A DNA stretch of 64,000 nucleotides from Nostoc sp. B(2019) (GCF_010091925.1 NZ_WVID01000009.1:221081-285080); one strand, 5' to 3'. Shown: positions 37,246-47,062, counted from the first letter of the stretch. Notes: a model not told the origin generated them from the sequence alone. A program made the numbers and translations.

Positions 37246-37716
37246 TTAAGATACGCCCGGATTGAGTTGAATTAATAGCCAAGTTAGATAAGTGCCGATA
37301 GGGCCCCAGAGAGCATAGGGCAAAAACAGCCAGGAGGCTTTTTGAGAAATAGGCTTAACTAGAAAAGCCAAGATGTAGACCAAAACTGTTGCTAAGCCGC
37401 CAACAATCAGTCCTCCTGTTAGGCTACGAAGTTCCACTACAATGGGGGTGTAAACTGAGGTTAGCAGAGCGATCGCAGCGTAGATAGCCATTAAGTACCA
37501 AGGACGAGAGCGTTTTGAGCTGCTTTCCCACACGATAATTGCTGAGATTGTGGCACAAGCCCAAACGAAAATCCAGATGAATGGAATAAGGAATTCAAAA
37601 GTCAACCAGTTGGGACGTTGTAAGTTCTGAAACCACGGGTCGCGCAGTGATGTTAACAGGCTACCGCCAAAAAACAGTGCTGCCGAAACTGCTGTGATTA
37701 TCCATCTAGCTTTCAC
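37246..37716 (-). CDS. tspO: TspO/MBR family tryptophan-rich sensory protein
   Basis: The start is a GTG at 37716 with AGGAAC upstream. The 156-aa product has five membrane helices, the LQRPNWLTFEFLIPFIWIF segment and the C-terminal LPYALWGPIGTYLTWLL; together these are the canonical TspO core (PxWxF and LxPYxxW). TspO binds tetrapyrroles such as protoporphyrin IX or heme and is linked to stress responses. The gene stands alone on the minus strand between the S2P and the amino acid transporter. A longer relative is at 3837-4625. Confidence 0.88.
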   Translation of the reverse strand: MKARWIITAVSAALFFGGSLLTSLRDPWFQNLQRPNWLTFEFLIPFIWIFVWACATISAIIVWESSSKRSRPWYLMAIYAAIALLTSVYTPIVVELRSLTGGLIVGGLATVLVYILAFLVKPISQKASWLFLPYALWGPIGTYLTWLLIQLNPGVS

Positions 37717-37826
37717 AAAAGGTTCCTATCAGAGTGGGATTACATCTGTAGTTTAGGTTGGAGTTGCGATCGCTGCACCTATCCTGAGTCTCTCTTTCCA
37801 ATGATTTGCTTAATTGGGAATTTGGT

Positions 37827-38615
37827 TTATTCATTTCCTAAATAAGCTTCAATTACGGCTGGGTCATTTCTCACAATAGATGGTTCGCCCAAAGCAATCA
37901 ATTGCCCAAAGTCTAACACTGCAATGCGATCGCATAAACCCATTACTAAAGGTACATGGTGTTCGATGAGGATGATTGTTAAATTGAAGCGATCGCGAAG
38001 GCTACGGATAAATTCACTGAGTTGCTGTTTTTCGTTGGGATTCATACCCGCAGCAGGTTCATCGAGGAGTAAGATTTGCGGTTCTAGGGCTAAAGCGCGG
38101 GCAATTTCTAAGCGACGTTGATCACCGTAGGGAAAATTTCTGGCTTTTTCTTCGGCGCGATCGCTTAAGCCAATTAAATCCAATAAATCTAAAGCTTTCT
38201 GTCTACTTTTAGATTCTTCACTTGGTGCTGGTGGTAATCCTAATAGCCCTGTTATGATACTACTTTTTGTATGTAAATGTCGGGCGATTATCACATTTTC
38301 TAACGCCGATAATTCTCCAAACAAGCGGATATTTTGGAAGGTACGGGCGATACCTAAAGCAGCAATTTGATGGGGGCGCAATTGGGATTCTGCACCGTAA
38401 TAAAGCAATTTACCGCTAGAAGGTTGAATGAAAGCGGTAATCAAATTAAACAGTGTTGTTTTTCCTGCACCGTTAGGGCCAATCAAACCAAAAATTTCAT
38501 GTTTATTGACTGTAAAAGATACATTATTTACTGCAACTAAACCCCCAAAGCGGCGAGTCAGTGCTTTTGCTTCTAAAACAGTGTTGTTATTAGCTACTGG
38601 GATGGTGTACGACAT
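37827..38615 (-). CDS. livG: Branched-chain/neutral amino acid ABC transporter ATP-binding protein (LivG-like)
   Basis: The 262-aa protein has Walker A GPNGAGKTTL, Walker B region LLLDEPAAGMNPNEK and the LivG-type insert; the signature motif appears as NFPYGDQRRLEIARAL. It hydrolyses ATP to power uptake by the HAAT family permeases encoded upstream. It is the last gene in the operon, 25 bp after livM. Cyanobacterial relatives form the N-I neutral amino acid system (Nat). No second ATPase (LivF/NatE) is in the window; in Anabaena, as I recall, natE is encoded apart, so a remote partner is plausible. Confidence 0.93.
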   Translation of the reverse strand: MSYTIPVANNNTVLEAKALTRRFGGLVAVNNVSFTVNKHEIFGLIGPNGAGKTTLFNLITAFIQPSSGKLLYYGAESQLRPHQIAALGIARTFQNIRLFGELSALENVIIARHLHTKSSIITGLLGLPPAPSEESKSRQKALDLLDLIGLSDRAEEKARNFPYGDQRRLEIARALALEPQILLLDEPAAGMNPNEKQQLSEFIRSLRDRFNLTIILIEHHVPLVMGLCDRIAVLDFGQLIALGEPSIVRNDPAVIEAYLGNE

Positions 38616-38639
38616 TTTGCATATTAGTTTATGAATAAT

Positions 38640-39590
38640 TCAATTTTGGTTTTTGCTGCTTTGCCTATCTCTAGTTTTGCGTCTTTTAAAAATATCTGGA
38701 GTCACCAATCCTTGGGGGAAAAAAATTGTCCCTGTTACTATCAGCAAGCCAAAAATAATTAATCTCCCATCTCGTAAAAACTGCGCTAACCAAGTAGGTA
38801 ATCCACCTGTATCGGCTAAGTTTCGCAAAATTTCTGGCAAAGCGGTAAATACCATTCCTCCTACTACCGACCCCAAAAAAGTTCTGGAACCACCAATCAA
38901 TACAAAAGTTAAATATATAATACTGGCATCAAAAGTCCCTTGACGAGCATTCCAAGTATTGAGAAAGTGGGCACTAATTGCGCCTACAACCCCTGCTAAA
39001 ATTGCTCCGAGAGTAAAAGCTAAAACTTTATAATAAGTGGGATTAATTCCCATTGCACCCGCAGCTAGTTCATCTTCGCGAATAGCTATAAATGCCCTTC
39101 CTACACGGATGCGTTCTAGGCGGTAAAACAATACCATACTAATGAGAAGTAATGGTAAAGCAATCCACAAATAGCTAATTTGAATGTCGAAAGGCTGAGG
39201 AATATTGGGTATACCGATCGCACCGCCTGTAATATCCAGATTTAATGATATTACTCGCAAAACCTCTACAAAAGCAATGGTGGCGATCGCTAAATAAATT
39301 CCCCGCAATCGTAGTACTGGGATTCCTACTGCTATACCTAAAAAACCACACAATATGCCTGCAATTACCATTTCTAATAACAGCAGAGGAATGGGAAATA
39401 AATTGCCAGCAGGGGTAGCAAAAACAGTAGTAGATAAAATTGCAGCAACATACCCACCAACAGCGTAAAATCCAGGGCTAGCTAAAGATAATTGCCCAGC
39501 CATCAATGGTAAATACAAAGATAAACCAAGCAACGCCCCTAATACCATAGAGACAATTAAAGAACCGTAAGTTGCAAAAAAATCAGCCAT
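38640..39590 (-). CDS. livM: Branched-chain/neutral amino acid ABC transporter permease (LivM-like)
   Basis: The 316-aa permease has about nine helices. Conserved segments include GLSLYLPLMAGQLSLASPGFYAVGGYV (abridged here by position 21-48) and VPVLRLRGIYLAIATIAFVEV, the LivM signature. It pairs with LivH to form the translocation channel. It begins 20 bp after the stop codon of the Uma2-like gene, which separates it from livH. Confidence 0.92.
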   Translation of the reverse strand: MADFFATYGSLIVSMVLGALLGLSLYLPLMAGQLSLASPGFYAVGGYVAAILSTTVFATPAGNLFPIPLLLLEMVIAGILCGFLGIAVGIPVLRLRGIYLAIATIAFVEVLRVISLNLDITGGAIGIPNIPQPFDIQISYLWIALPLLLISMVLFYRLERIRVGRAFIAIREDELAAGAMGINPTYYKVLAFTLGAILAGVVGAISAHFLNTWNARQGTFDASIIYLTFVLIGGSRTFLGSVVGGMVFTALPEILRNLADTGGLPTWLAQFLRDGRLIIFGLLIVTGTIFFPQGLVTPDIFKRRKTRDRQSSKNQN

Positions 39591-39609
39591 TTTACGCTTT
39601 TATCAAATT

Positions 39610-40212
39610 TTAAGCTGTTAATATTTGCTCTGCTGTTAGTGATAGTTCAGGAAAAGTTTGTGATACAATTCTTTCGGAATTTCTAAACTGTGTACACTGG
39701 TATTTTCCCTCAGCATCTAATAGAAATACAAAAACTGCTGGAACTTTTGGATTTCCTAAATACTCTCTTAACCCAATTGCCAAATCATCTACGAGCCAAT
39801 ATTCTGTAATACCTAAACGTTGATATTCATCCAATTTATCAATGTAATCATCTTCCCAATTAGTTGATGTCACTTCTATAGCTAACTGGATAGGTTCTTC
39901 AAGTGCAGAGTAAGCAGAACGATTTGAGCGCCATACATCTTTATCTATGGCACTTACATCAGGTTTTCGTCCTTGCTCTATTCCTTTAGCAGTTATAGTT
40001 TTAAATACTGCTGTGTTGTTAACTACATAACTTAAGCTGAGTCGTTTAATTTCATCATTGAAAGCAAACAATATAAAATTGGCAATATCATCATGATTTC
40101 TAGTTGAACGTACTTCTACAATTTCTCCATCAACGAGTTCATATAAACCTTCCTCTGGACACTGTTCAAGAAACTGCTCAAAAGTTAGTTTCTGTTTTGT
40201 GAATATTGTCAT
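39610..40212 (-). CDS. Uma2 family endonuclease-like protein
   Basis: The 200-aa protein belongs to the Uma2 (DUF820) group, a PD-(D/E)XK-like family widespread in cyanobacteria: FLEQCPEEGLYELVDGEIVE, GRKPDVSAIDKDVW with a conserved Asp, and LAIEVTSTNWEDDYIDK with the Glu and basic residue of the catalytic core. The real substrate of the family is unknown. A strong SD (AAGGAGG) precedes the ATG at 40212. It lies inside the amino acid transporter operon with gaps of 14 and 19 bp, which is odd. Confidence 0.9.
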   Translation of the reverse strand: MTIFTKQKLTFEQFLEQCPEEGLYELVDGEIVEVRSTRNHDDIANFILFAFNDEIKRLSLSYVVNNTAVFKTITAKGIEQGRKPDVSAIDKDVWRSNRSAYSALEEPIQLAIEVTSTNWEDDYIDKLDEYQRLGITEYWLVDDLAIGLREYLGNPKVPAVFVFLLDAEGKYQCTQFRNSERIVSQTFPELSLTAEQILTA

Positions 40213-40226
40213 AGGGCTACGCCTCC

Positions 40227-41177
40227 TTAAACCTTCTGAATAAACCGCCGTCCTAGTAAACCTTGGGGTCTAACTAATAGCATAATAAACAAAATTCCAA
40301 AGGCTACTGCATCTTTAAAAGCAGAGTATTCGCTTGGTACAAACGCCTCTGCTAATCCAATTACTAAGCCTCCCAGCACTGCACCAGGAATACTACCTAA
40401 ACCACCTAAGACAATTACTGCTAAACCCCTCAAACCGAAAGCAATACCAAAATATGGCCCAGCAATACTAACACTAGAGGCGACTAAAGTCCCTGCTACT
40501 CCTGCTAAAAAACTGCTAATGAAAAATGTTAAGATAATAAAGCGATCAGTATTAATTCCTAACAAACTAGCAGTGGTTGGATCTTCTGCGATCGCCTGCA
40601 TTGCTTTACCATATTTAGTACTATTAATAAAGTAGGTAATAATTGCCACAAACACCACAGATACAGCAAAAATTACCACCTGTACGCTACGAATAGGAAT
40701 TGGATTGTCTGGCGTACCAAAGTTAATTGCAGGTGGCAAATTACCGTAAGTATCGGCTGGAAATGTGTAACTTTCTGCGCCTACTAAATACTGAATTAAG
40801 TTCACAATTACCACAGCCACACCCAAGCTGGAAACTACTGTCAGCAAAGGGTCGGAACCTTGACGCCGTAAAGGTTGAAAGGCTATACGTTCCATTACAA
40901 CTCCCACCAATCCCGCCAAGGTACTTCCTAAAATCAAGGATATGGCAAATGGTAATTTTATAGGCAGAGCTGCATTAGCCAGCAAGCCGTTAAACCCAAA
41001 GCTACCACCCATGAGTGTATAAGTGAAATATGCACCCAAGGCAAAAATCGCACCATGAGCTAAATTAATGATGCCTAAAATTGAATAAACTAAGGTATAT
41101 CCTAAAGCAAAAATCGCGTAGACACTGCCAATAGATAACCCATTTAATAATTGCTGTAAAAACAGATTTATAGTCAT
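40227..41177 (-). CDS. livH: Branched-chain/neutral amino acid ABC transporter permease (LivH-like)
   Basis: The 316-aa permease carries the LivH motifs LSIGSVYAIFALGYTLVYSI (residues 15-34), GIINLAHGAIFALGAYF and GLRGLAVIVLGGLGSIPGAV. It pairs with LivM. It starts 6 bp after the stop of the substrate-binding gene upstream, and it ends 14 bp before the Uma2 gene. Confidence 0.93.
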   Translation of the reverse strand: MTINLFLQQLLNGLSIGSVYAIFALGYTLVYSILGIINLAHGAIFALGAYFTYTLMGGSFGFNGLLANAALPIKLPFAISLILGSTLAGLVGVVMERIAFQPLRRQGSDPLLTVVSSLGVAVVIVNLIQYLVGAESYTFPADTYGNLPPAINFGTPDNPIPIRSVQVVIFAVSVVFVAIITYFINSTKYGKAMQAIAEDPTTASLLGINTDRFIILTFFISSFLAGVAGTLVASSVSIAGPYFGIAFGLRGLAVIVLGGLGSIPGAVLGGLVIGLAEAFVPSEYSAFKDAVAFGILFIMLLVRPQGLLGRRFIQKV

Positions 41178-41183
41178 GTAAAA

Positions 41184-42425
41184 CTACTTGATGAATGTGA
41201 ATCTGCCCTGAATTTTATCTTTATCAAGTTTTATTTGGGCTACGTAAAAATCTTTTTGTACCACCTCTCCTACTGGTGTAAAACTAATTTCACCAAGGGG
41301 CGTATTGTATTTTCCAGATAATATCTGTTTATTCAATTCTGTTCGTAATTGTGGCAATGGTAATTTATTAACTTTGCTCTTGTTATCTACAGCTTTCAGA
41401 GCTTCTACATATACTTGTACCGCAGCAAAAGCTTGGGCGCTGAATTGAGGTGGCTCTTTCTTGTATTGGTTAAAATAAGCTTGACGAAAAGTAGCATTAA
41501 TCTCACCTGGATGCTCTGGACTGTAAGCTTGAGCAATCAATACACCATCGCAAAGTGCTTTACATACTGGCAATATATTTGAGGTATTCAGACCATTACC
41601 GCCAACGATTAAGCCTGTATAACCGAGTTCTCGCAGTTGTCGCACCAAATTACCCCCATCAGCAGCCAAGCCTGAAATAATGATCAAATCTGGTTTAAGA
41701 TTAATAGCATTAGTAGCTTGACTTTGAAAATCTGTATCACTAGTTTGGAACTTTTGCACTGTTACTAATTGCAGTTTTTGATCCTTAACTGTTTGCTGAA
41801 AAATCTCCGTTTCTGACTTGCTAAACGCATCATTTTGAGCGTAGAAAACTGCAACTTGTTTAATTTGTGGATTCTGCTTCAGTGCGGCTTTGACTGAATT
41901 AGGAGCAACAATGGAAACTGGTGCAGAAACACGAGCAACGTAATCACCAATTTCTGGAATATTTTTAGCAGTATTTGATGGGCCAATAACAGGCACTTTA
42001 GCACGTTCGGCAACAGGGTCAGCGCTAAAAGCTTGCTGTGATAAAGTTGGGCCGACAATACCAATAACTTTATCTTTATTAATTAAAGTTTGGAAAGCGT
42101 TAATTGCTCCTGCTTCATCACCACTAGTATCTTGAAACACCAATTTAATTGGAGTACCGTTGATACCACCTTTATCATTAAAATACTTCTCGGCAATTTT
42201 GGCTCCAGCAACTTGCTCTTGACCCAATAAGGCGACGTTGCTAGTTTGAGCAACAGCAACACCAATGGGGACAACACTGGATGCACTCGTTGTGGCTGTG
42301 GTGTTAGTTGTAGTATTATTGGCGGTATTACCTGCCGTACCAGTTTGAGTACCGCCACCACAGGCTGTCAGCAACACAGCGCAAGTAGATAATAATGCTG
42401 TTGTACGAGCAATAGAGTCTTTCAT
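41184..42425 (-). CDS. ABC transporter substrate-binding lipoprotein (leucine/neutral amino acid type)
   Basis: The 413-aa protein has a lipoprotein signal with lipobox LLTAC (Cys22), then a Thr/Asn-rich linker, and a type I periplasmic fold: VVPIGVAVAQTSNVALLGQE, KYFNDKGGINGTPIKLVFQD, VIGIVGPTLSQQAFSADPVA. It binds neutral or branched-chain amino acids and delivers them to the LivH/LivM channel. It is the first gene of the operon, with a Gly/Thr-rich N-terminus after the lipobox. Fits the Anabaena NatB-like class, but orthology is not proven. Confidence 0.92.
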   Translation of the reverse strand: MKDSIARTTALLSTCAVLLTACGGGTQTGTAGNTANNTTTNTTATTSASSVVPIGVAVAQTSNVALLGQEQVAGAKIAEKYFNDKGGINGTPIKLVFQDTSGDEAGAINAFQTLINKDKVIGIVGPTLSQQAFSADPVAERAKVPVIGPSNTAKNIPEIGDYVARVSAPVSIVAPNSVKAALKQNPQIKQVAVFYAQNDAFSKSETEIFQQTVKDQKLQLVTVQKFQTSDTDFQSQATNAINLKPDLIIISGLAADGGNLVRQLRELGYTGLIVGGNGLNTSNILPVCKALCDGVLIAQAYSPEHPGEINATFRQAYFNQYKKEPPQFSAQAFAAVQVYVEALKAVDNKSKVNKLPLPQLRTELNKQILSGKYNTPLGEISFTPVGEVVQKDFYVAQIKLDKDKIQGRFTFIK

Positions 42426-42554
42426 CGGTAAATAGTCATGTAGTGATTAGACATCTTGCAAAAGCTAATAGTGGAGGTAACAATACACGTTTTGCAAGAA
42501 TTTTATTAAATCATTTTTATTTGACCATGCAAAGACAAAATTTCAAAGTGTTTG

Positions 42555-43823
42555 TCAACACAAATTATTGTAACCAGCGCTAGAGTGGTTCTTTGGTTTT
42601 CTCTGTGGTAAGTTGCTGAAGCGTTTCATGAAGCGACGGTCAATCCAATCTTTCCAACACCACAATAGTTTGTGAGGTGGTAAATTGAAAGTACCCTTTG
42701 TTGCGATCGCTCGTTTATCTCCTGTACCAATTAAGCTCAAATATTCTTTTTGTGGTTTATAGGGTTTAAGCGACTTGTTTAATAAAATCCGTTGCAAGTT
42801 CTCAAATAAAGGCTTACCTTGGCGCACAGCAAACACCCCAGCTTTTGGACGGGGATGATTTACCATTGTGGCTATGTCACCAGCAGCAAATATGTGTGGG
42901 TGCGTTTGAGATTGTAACGTGTCCTCGACCAAAATAAAGCCTTGCTTATCAGTTCTGAGTCCAGATGTTTTTAACCATTCGGGTGCTGATGCTTGTGTTA
43001 CCCAAAAAATTTTATTGCACTCTACCATCAACCCAGATTCACATTTAACCTCAAATACTTCTCCATTTCCCCCCTCCGTTTGCAAAGAGGAGTTAGGGGT
43101 GAGGTTTTTCGGTGCAACTTTGCATACAGTTTCCCCAAGATGTAGCTTGATACCTTTTTCGATTAAAATTTGTTGAATTTGATGTCGCACTGATTGATGA
43201 TATTTAGGCATCAATTCTGTACCACGCTGAAATAAATGAATTGCTAAATTTGGACTTGATTGTTGCGTTTGAGCCAAAATCCCATGTAATCTAGCTCGCA
43301 TTGATAGCGCCAATTCCACACCGCCAGCGCCTCCACCCACAATTGCAATACTAATTGATTCTTGGGGATTTTTACTGACAGTTTCAACTAACTTATCCCA
43401 ATATTCTAGTAGTTGCGATACTGGCTTAGCCGCAATTGCATAAGCCGCCGCACCTGCTACAGATAATGTGGCAGGAGTACTACCAATATCAATGGATAGC
43501 ACATCAAAATCTACAGCAGGCCTATTAGCACAAACAACTTTGTTATTTTTTAAATCAAGGCCTACTACTGTGTCAATATACAACTCTGCTTGAGCAAAGT
43601 TTGCTAAGGATTGCAAGTCAATATGACACTCATCATGGCTGTAAAATCCGGCAATGTGTCCTGGTAACATTCCAGAGTAGGCTGTATCTGATGTTGCAGT
43701 AATCAAAGTTAAACGTACTCCGGGTAATGGTTTCATGCCAAACATTTTCAGGACAATGGCATGGCTATGACCACCACCAATCAGCACAAGGTTTTTAGCT
43801 TTCGGCTGTAAATTTTGCTGCAT
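42555..43823 (-). CDS. FAD-dependent NDH-like oxidoreductase (SelD N-terminal-like)
   Basis: The 422-aa protein has a FAD-binding motif LVLIGGGHSHAIVLKMFG, a second nucleotide motif IAIVGGGAGGVELALSM and FAAGDIATMV, giving the type II NADH dehydrogenase layout. In many cyanobacteria this sequence type is the N-terminal half of a fusion with selenide,water dikinase (SelD); here the frame ends after the flavoprotein part (HKLLWCWKDWIDRRFMKRFS then a short tail) and no selD follows. Its role in selenium metabolism is therefore inferred only; the electron acceptor is unknown. Confidence 0.85.
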   Translation of the reverse strand: MQQNLQPKAKNLVLIGGGHSHAIVLKMFGMKPLPGVRLTLITATSDTAYSGMLPGHIAGFYSHDECHIDLQSLANFAQAELYIDTVVGLDLKNNKVVCANRPAVDFDVLSIDIGSTPATLSVAGAAAYAIAAKPVSQLLEYWDKLVETVSKNPQESISIAIVGGGAGGVELALSMRARLHGILAQTQQSSPNLAIHLFQRGTELMPKYHQSVRHQIQQILIEKGIKLHLGETVCKVAPKNLTPNSSLQTEGGNGEVFEVKCESGLMVECNKIFWVTQASAPEWLKTSGLRTDKQGFILVEDTLQSQTHPHIFAAGDIATMVNHPRPKAGVFAVRQGKPLFENLQRILLNKSLKPYKPQKEYLSLIGTGDKRAIATKGTFNLPPHKLLWCWKDWIDRRFMKRFSNLPQRKPKNHSSAGYNNLC

Positions 43824-44359
43824 CTGGATATTTAGAAATAATTCTGAGGCGGGATAAAAACGAAGCAGAAGATTGAAAAAATATAGGTAATAATCAAGAC
43901 TTTTACAAGAGAACCTATGAAATAGTCTTCACAATCCAGGATACAAGTATACCTTCAACAAAGTTCAGTGATTAAACATAAATCAAAATTTTCATGATCA
44001 GCTTCAGTTGTCTATGAAGAATGAAGAGTGAGTAGGTAGACGTAATTAAATGTAAGATGAAACTTTTGTTCGTAGTCAGCGATTTATCGTTCTATACAAG
44101 GTTTAAAGGGCTAAAACCCTTACTACTAACTTTGATTTAATTCTTCTACTTAGTTCATACAACTCATAACTGATGAGCTTAGCGATCGCACATTTTTATC
44201 TATGTCTACTTAACAAAAGTTATGTTTCTCTTTTATTTGTTGCATTATTAGTTATATTTACTAATTTTCATAAATCCACCATGTATGGAACAATAGCATA
44301 CACCGCCATCTTAAAAAGCTGTAAATCTGTTGACAGTAACTATTCATACTTATCATACC
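43824..44359. other. Intergenic region with repeat copy
   Basis: About 536 bp without a supported gene. It contains the 52-bp repeat copy at 44045-44096 and an AAGGGCTAAAACCCTT palindrome at about 44106. It should include promoters of the flavoprotein and first pentapeptide genes. Confidence 0.5.
44045..44096. repeat. Dispersed repeat, copy B
   Basis: Inverse copy of 35766-35816, including the palindromic AGCGATTTATCG part. Confidence 0.85.
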
Positions 44360-45070
44360 ATGAAAACGATTTTACCTAAAGACGATAGTCTAATATCAAA
44401 ACTATTCCTTAAGATAGTTGCTGCTCAGGAAAAGGTTAAACAGACTCAGCGTAAATCAGCGAAACAATGCTTAAAAATAGCAATTGAACAGTTGGAGAAT
44501 AATCCTATAGAAACTAGCCTGGCTATAATTCACGATTTAGAACAAATTGCTCAAAACCATCCACAATACCACTGGCTCATCATAGACACTCTTACTACTT
44601 TTGTGAGAGAAAATTCTCCTTATATGCTCCAATTAGAACTAATAAGTAATCCATTAACAAAAGTTCCTACAGATATTCAAGCAGCCCTTACAGTTATCGT
44701 CACAAGAGATACAAAAAAAGACCCGAAAGATGAGCAACTTGATTTGAGTCATACTGACATGAGGGGGGCTAACTTGAATAGTGCTAACCTAGAACAGACG
44801 AATCTTTATCTAGTTAATCTCTCTGGGGCTAACCTTTCTGGAGCCAATTTAAAGGGAGCAATCCTTAGTGCAGCTAACCTTTCTGGGGCTAACCTTTCTG
44901 GAGCCAATTTAGAGGGAGCAATTCTTAGTGCAGCTAACCTAGAAAAAGCAAACCTCTCTGGAGCAAATCTTTACCGAGCAAACCTATATCTAGCTAGCCT
45001 GCATGGGGCAACTCTTGATAATGCTATACTCAATGGCGCAAACCTTAGAGAAGCCAAATTCTCTGAGTAA
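44360..45070 (+). CDS. Pentapeptide-repeat protein (paralogue 1)
   Basis: The start is set at ATG 44360; an upstream TTG at 44330 is less likely. The 236-aa protein has a helical N-terminal region ([20 protein letters not shown] and [15 protein letters not shown]) that is the diverged counterpart of the conserved module in the two following genes, then [13 protein letters not shown] text ([12 protein letters not shown]) and a run of about 18 ALXXAN-type repeats from residue 130. No membrane helix. It is the first of three same-strand paralogues. Confidence 0.9.
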   Translation: MKTILPKDDSLISKLFLKIVAAQEKVKQTQRKSAKQCLKIAIEQLENNPIETSLAIIHDLEQIAQNHPQYHWLIIDTLTTFVRENSPYMLQLELISNPLTKVPTDIQAALTVIVTRDTKKDPKDEQLDLSHTDMRGANLNSANLEQTNLYLVNLSGANLSGANLKGAILSAANLSGANLSGANLEGAILSAANLEKANLSGANLYRANLYLASLHGATLDNAILNGANLREAKFSE

Positions 45071-45090
45071 GATACTAAATAAAATTTTCC

Positions 45091-45182
45091 TTTATAAGCA
45101 CTTATTATCTCCTTTGTGGTCTGGGAAAAGGTCAAAGGGGAAAGGGTAAGGGTAAATCTCAGCCTTAACCGAAAGGTATTGA
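45091..45182. repeat. Partial copy of the CCAATACGGTTCG element
   Basis: Matches the body of the element at 57735-57846 (TATAAGCAC..., TTTGTGGTCTGGG, AAGGGTAAGGGT, TTAACCGAA...GTATTG), but the left terminal repeat is absent or decayed. Lies 20 bp after the first pentapeptide gene. Confidence 0.7.
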
Positions 45183-45424
45183 GATACAAGGGGATAAAGA
45201 TGATAGATACGTGACGAGTCATCTTCAAACGTGCCATGTTCTGATAATCAGCCGCTACTCGTTCACGTCAACTTATTTTAAAAGATATCAAGCTACTAGT
45301 AGATTAGATGCCATCTTGATTTTAAATAAGTCTTTTGAGACATAGTAAAATTATCAGCTAAATGATATACTGTTTTACCCTAACATCTAAGTAATAATTC
45401 TGGATTGTGAGGAATATTTCTGCC

Positions 45425-46900
45425 ATGTCTGCTAATAAGACAGACGCTCTGTTGAATTGGTTAATAGCCATAACAGTTATATTTGCCCTCTCATTGACTG
45501 TAATTTTCTTCGCATTGTCCAGTATTAAGGAATTGTCAGTTCAGGAAAAAATACAATATAGAAACCAAGCATTAACAACTACTGCAATAGTTTTCCTGGC
45601 ATCAGCAGTGATGTTTAATGCTTACTATGCGGCAAAGCGTGCCCAATCCATGCATAAAAATGCGATCGCAGCCGAAAAAAATCTGGAAATTGGCATTCAA
45701 AATGCCAAACTCAATCAAGATAGGCTGGTTGCAGAGCGTTTTATGGCGGCGATCGCACAGCTTGGACATGAGAAAATTGAAACTCGGACAGGTGCAATTT
45801 ATGCATTAGAACGAGTTGCTCAGGATTTTCCTAAAGAACACTGGACAATCATGGAAATCCTGACTGCTTTCGTGCGAGAGAATGCATCAACCCAGTCAAT
45901 GGAGAGAGTCCAACAACAGCTAGAATACTCACCAGCAGTCTACACAAGTAGGCGTAGAGGTGGGACACGTCCTAGACCATACTCAGATCAAAATCTTCAT
46001 GAAGAATTACCAAAACTTCGCACTGATATTCAAGCAGCCTTAGCTGTCATCGGACGGCGTAATTCACTCGAAGATCCCAAAGATCAGAAACTTGATTTAC
46101 GCAATACAGACATTAGGCGAGCAGATTTATTAGGAGTCAACTTCCAACAAGCAGACTTACGCGGCTCTGACCTAAGTGCAGCCGACATGCGTGGAGCTGA
46201 TTTATCTGAAGCAAACCTTGATGGCGCTAAATTCGTTGGGTCTATTCTCTACGAAGCCAAATTGCGAAAAGCTAGTCTAATTGCAGCCAACTTACAAAGG
46301 GCAAACCTCAATCGTACCAACTTATCTGGAGCAAACCTGCGTTCAGCCAACTTATGGGGAGCAAGTCTGCGTGCAGCCAACTTGCAAGGGGCAAATCTCT
46401 ATAAAGCTAACTTGCAACAAGCAACTTTGAAAGTCGCCAACCTCTCTGGAGCAAAGCTATTTTTAGCTAATTTGCAAGGAGCAAAGCTTGGTAAAGCCAA
46501 CTTGCATCTAACAGGTCTAATTGGAGCTAACCTGAATGGAGCCAACCTGAATGGAGCCGACCTTTCAGGAGCAAATCTGAATGCAGCCAAACTTCAGCAA
46601 ACAGATGTCTATTTTGCTAACCTCTCGGAAGCTAGCCTAACCGAAGCTGACCTATATCAGGCCAACTTCATCGGAGCCAACCTCCAAAGGGCAAACCTCT
46701 ATCAAGCCAACCTGACTCGCTCAAACCTTATGGGTGCTAACCTTTCTGGTGCAAACCTTGGGGATGTCAAACTCGAAGGGGCAGTTTTGACAGGAGCTAA
46801 AAACTTAGAATTACATCAGATTACAATGGCACTTGGCGATCGCACAACTCGCCTACCTGATTACATGGAACCACCAACACATTGGCGGCAATCTAGTTAA
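45425..46900 (+). CDS. Membrane-anchored pentapeptide-repeat protein (paralogue 2)
   Basis: An in-frame GTG at 45407 is an alternative start; the ATG at 45425 is used. Residues about 8-32 and 45-65 form two membrane helices (WLIAITVIFALSLTVIFFAL and ALTTTAIVFLASAVMFNAYY). A conserved cytosolic module follows (FMAAIAQLGHEKIETRTGAI, ALERVAQDFPKEHWTIMEIL), then DIQAALAVIGRRNSLEDP and about 45 pentapeptides. The end is DRTTRLPDYMEPPTHWRQSS. The fold is a long right-handed beta-helix. The function is unknown; a membrane scaffold is inferred. Confidence 0.93.
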   Translation: MSANKTDALLNWLIAITVIFALSLTVIFFALSSIKELSVQEKIQYRNQALTTTAIVFLASAVMFNAYYAAKRAQSMHKNAIAAEKNLEIGIQNAKLNQDRLVAERFMAAIAQLGHEKIETRTGAIYALERVAQDFPKEHWTIMEILTAFVRENASTQSMERVQQQLEYSPAVYTSRRRGGTRPRPYSDQNLHEELPKLRTDIQAALAVIGRRNSLEDPKDQKLDLRNTDIRRADLLGVNFQQADLRGSDLSAADMRGADLSEANLDGAKFVGSILYEAKLRKASLIAANLQRANLNRTNLSGANLRSANLWGASLRAANLQGANLYKANLQQATLKVANLSGAKLFLANLQGAKLGKANLHLTGLIGANLNGANLNGADLSGANLNAAKLQQTDVYFANLSEASLTEADLYQANFIGANLQRANLYQANLTRSNLMGANLSGANLGDVKLEGAVLTGAKNLELHQITMALGDRTTRLPDYMEPPTHWRQSS

Positions 46901-46993
46901 GTTATCTGAGCATCAATTAGTTACTTGGGCGCATTCTACCGTTTTCACAAAATCTTATCCTTTCTACCAAAAATCTCCAGAATTGTTATGGAG

Positions 46994-47062
46994 ATGAAAA
47001 ATATTCATCTTATGCCTGATCCCCTACCAGATTATCTTGAAGCACCAATACATTGGCACTAA
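46994..47062 (+). pseudogene. Tail remnant of a fourth pentapeptide paralogue
   Basis: A 22-codon frame reads MKNIHLMPDPLPDYLEAPIH and ends W-H-stop. It matches the C-terminal tail RLPDYMEPPTHW of the gene just upstream, so it is a leftover of a duplicated copy. Confidence 0.7.

Noticed and set aside
44173..44379. A 68-codon hydrophobic plus-strand frame
   Set aside because: It overlaps the first pentapeptide gene start and lacks a ribosome binding site.
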